NCBI RefSeq assembly: GCF_002953715.1
Contig: NZ_CP025012.1
Span: 2,666,001-2,730,000 of the forward strand
DNA length: 64,000 nt
Direction: 5' to 3'
Origin: Rhizobium leguminosarum
GTDB lineage: Bacteria; Pseudomonadota; Alphaproteobacteria; Rhizobiales; Rhizobiaceae
Below are positions 63,914-64,000 of the stretch, one piece after another. Below the pieces are notes generated by a model. It was not told the DNA's origin and made no database searches. It saw nothing but the letters and a program-made list of their open reading frames with translations. Made by a program: the position numbers and the translations under genes. Every line of letters begins with the position of its first letter. Position 1 is the first letter of the stretch.

Positions 63914-64000
63914 GCAGCAATCAGCTCAACCGATGGCCGCTTCAGGCGAAGAAGGAATCGTTAAGCATTTCAGGTCGTCTAAGACCATTGCCGGGGCCGG

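Overview
The window looks like a piece of a Rhizobium-group alphaproteobacterial replicon (Rhizobium etli/leguminosarum type). The support is high GC content, a short second FtsZ, a coxMNOP-type alternative cytochrome oxidase cluster, RIME-like intergenic palindromes, a cobalamin riboswitch on a FecCD-type uptake operon, and many small rhizobial-style hypothetical proteins. No rRNA, tRNA, CRISPR array, phage or intact insertion sequence was seen. Whether this is chromosome or megaplasmid cannot be told from the sequence.

Layout. 0.2-4.9 kb: AraC-type membrane regulator, epimerase, small membrane protein, VOC protein, dienelactone-hydrolase-like protein, ATP-grasp protein. 4.9-9.8 kb: amine catabolism operon (copper amine oxidase, a previously easy-to-miss 57-residue membrane protein, APC permease) with a divergent AraC regulator. 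9.8-14.9 kb: alternative aa3-type oxidase operon headed by a cytochrome c. 15-17.5 kb: LysE exporter, MYG1, HIT protein. 17.5-21.4 kb: B12-riboswitch-controlled ABC uptake operon with a 22-codon leader ORF and an accessory membrane protein. 21.6-25.1 kb: Sel1 protein, sulfur dioxygenase (Blh type), DsrE protein, AraC regulator. 25.2-31.3 kb: HWE kinase and receiver, cupin, a frameshifted VOC gene, a 5'-truncated TPR gene, an ATPase, an aldo/keto reductase. 31.4-34.6 kb: two envelope proteins divergent from a PhoPQ-like two-component system. 34.6-46 kb: a rearranged stretch with decayed genes, ftsZ2 with a duplicated 3' end, two VCBS-type surface/secreted proteins (one with three apparently perfect 339-bp repeats) and a chimeric duplicate of two neighbouring genes. 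46-51.9 kb: accessory enzymes, a TetR remnant, a DUF4168 protein, and a solitary ectoine synthase with a divergent LysR regulator.

52.1-58.8 kb holds the most interesting system: a six-gene, tightly packed signalling operon. It encodes a GGDEF-EAL protein, two HATPase-like proteins, a fusion of a STAS-like domain to a SAM methyltransferase, a membrane SpoIIE/PP2C phosphatase with a periplasmic sensor region, and a stand-alone STAS (slr1659-like) protein. It reads as a partner-switching relay tied to cyclic-di-GMP, with a methyltransferase built in. 59-61.6 kb is an arginine/ornithine catabolic pair (ornithine cyclodeaminase, CtlX-type hydrolase) with a divergent Lrp regulator. A membrane M48 protease closes the window.
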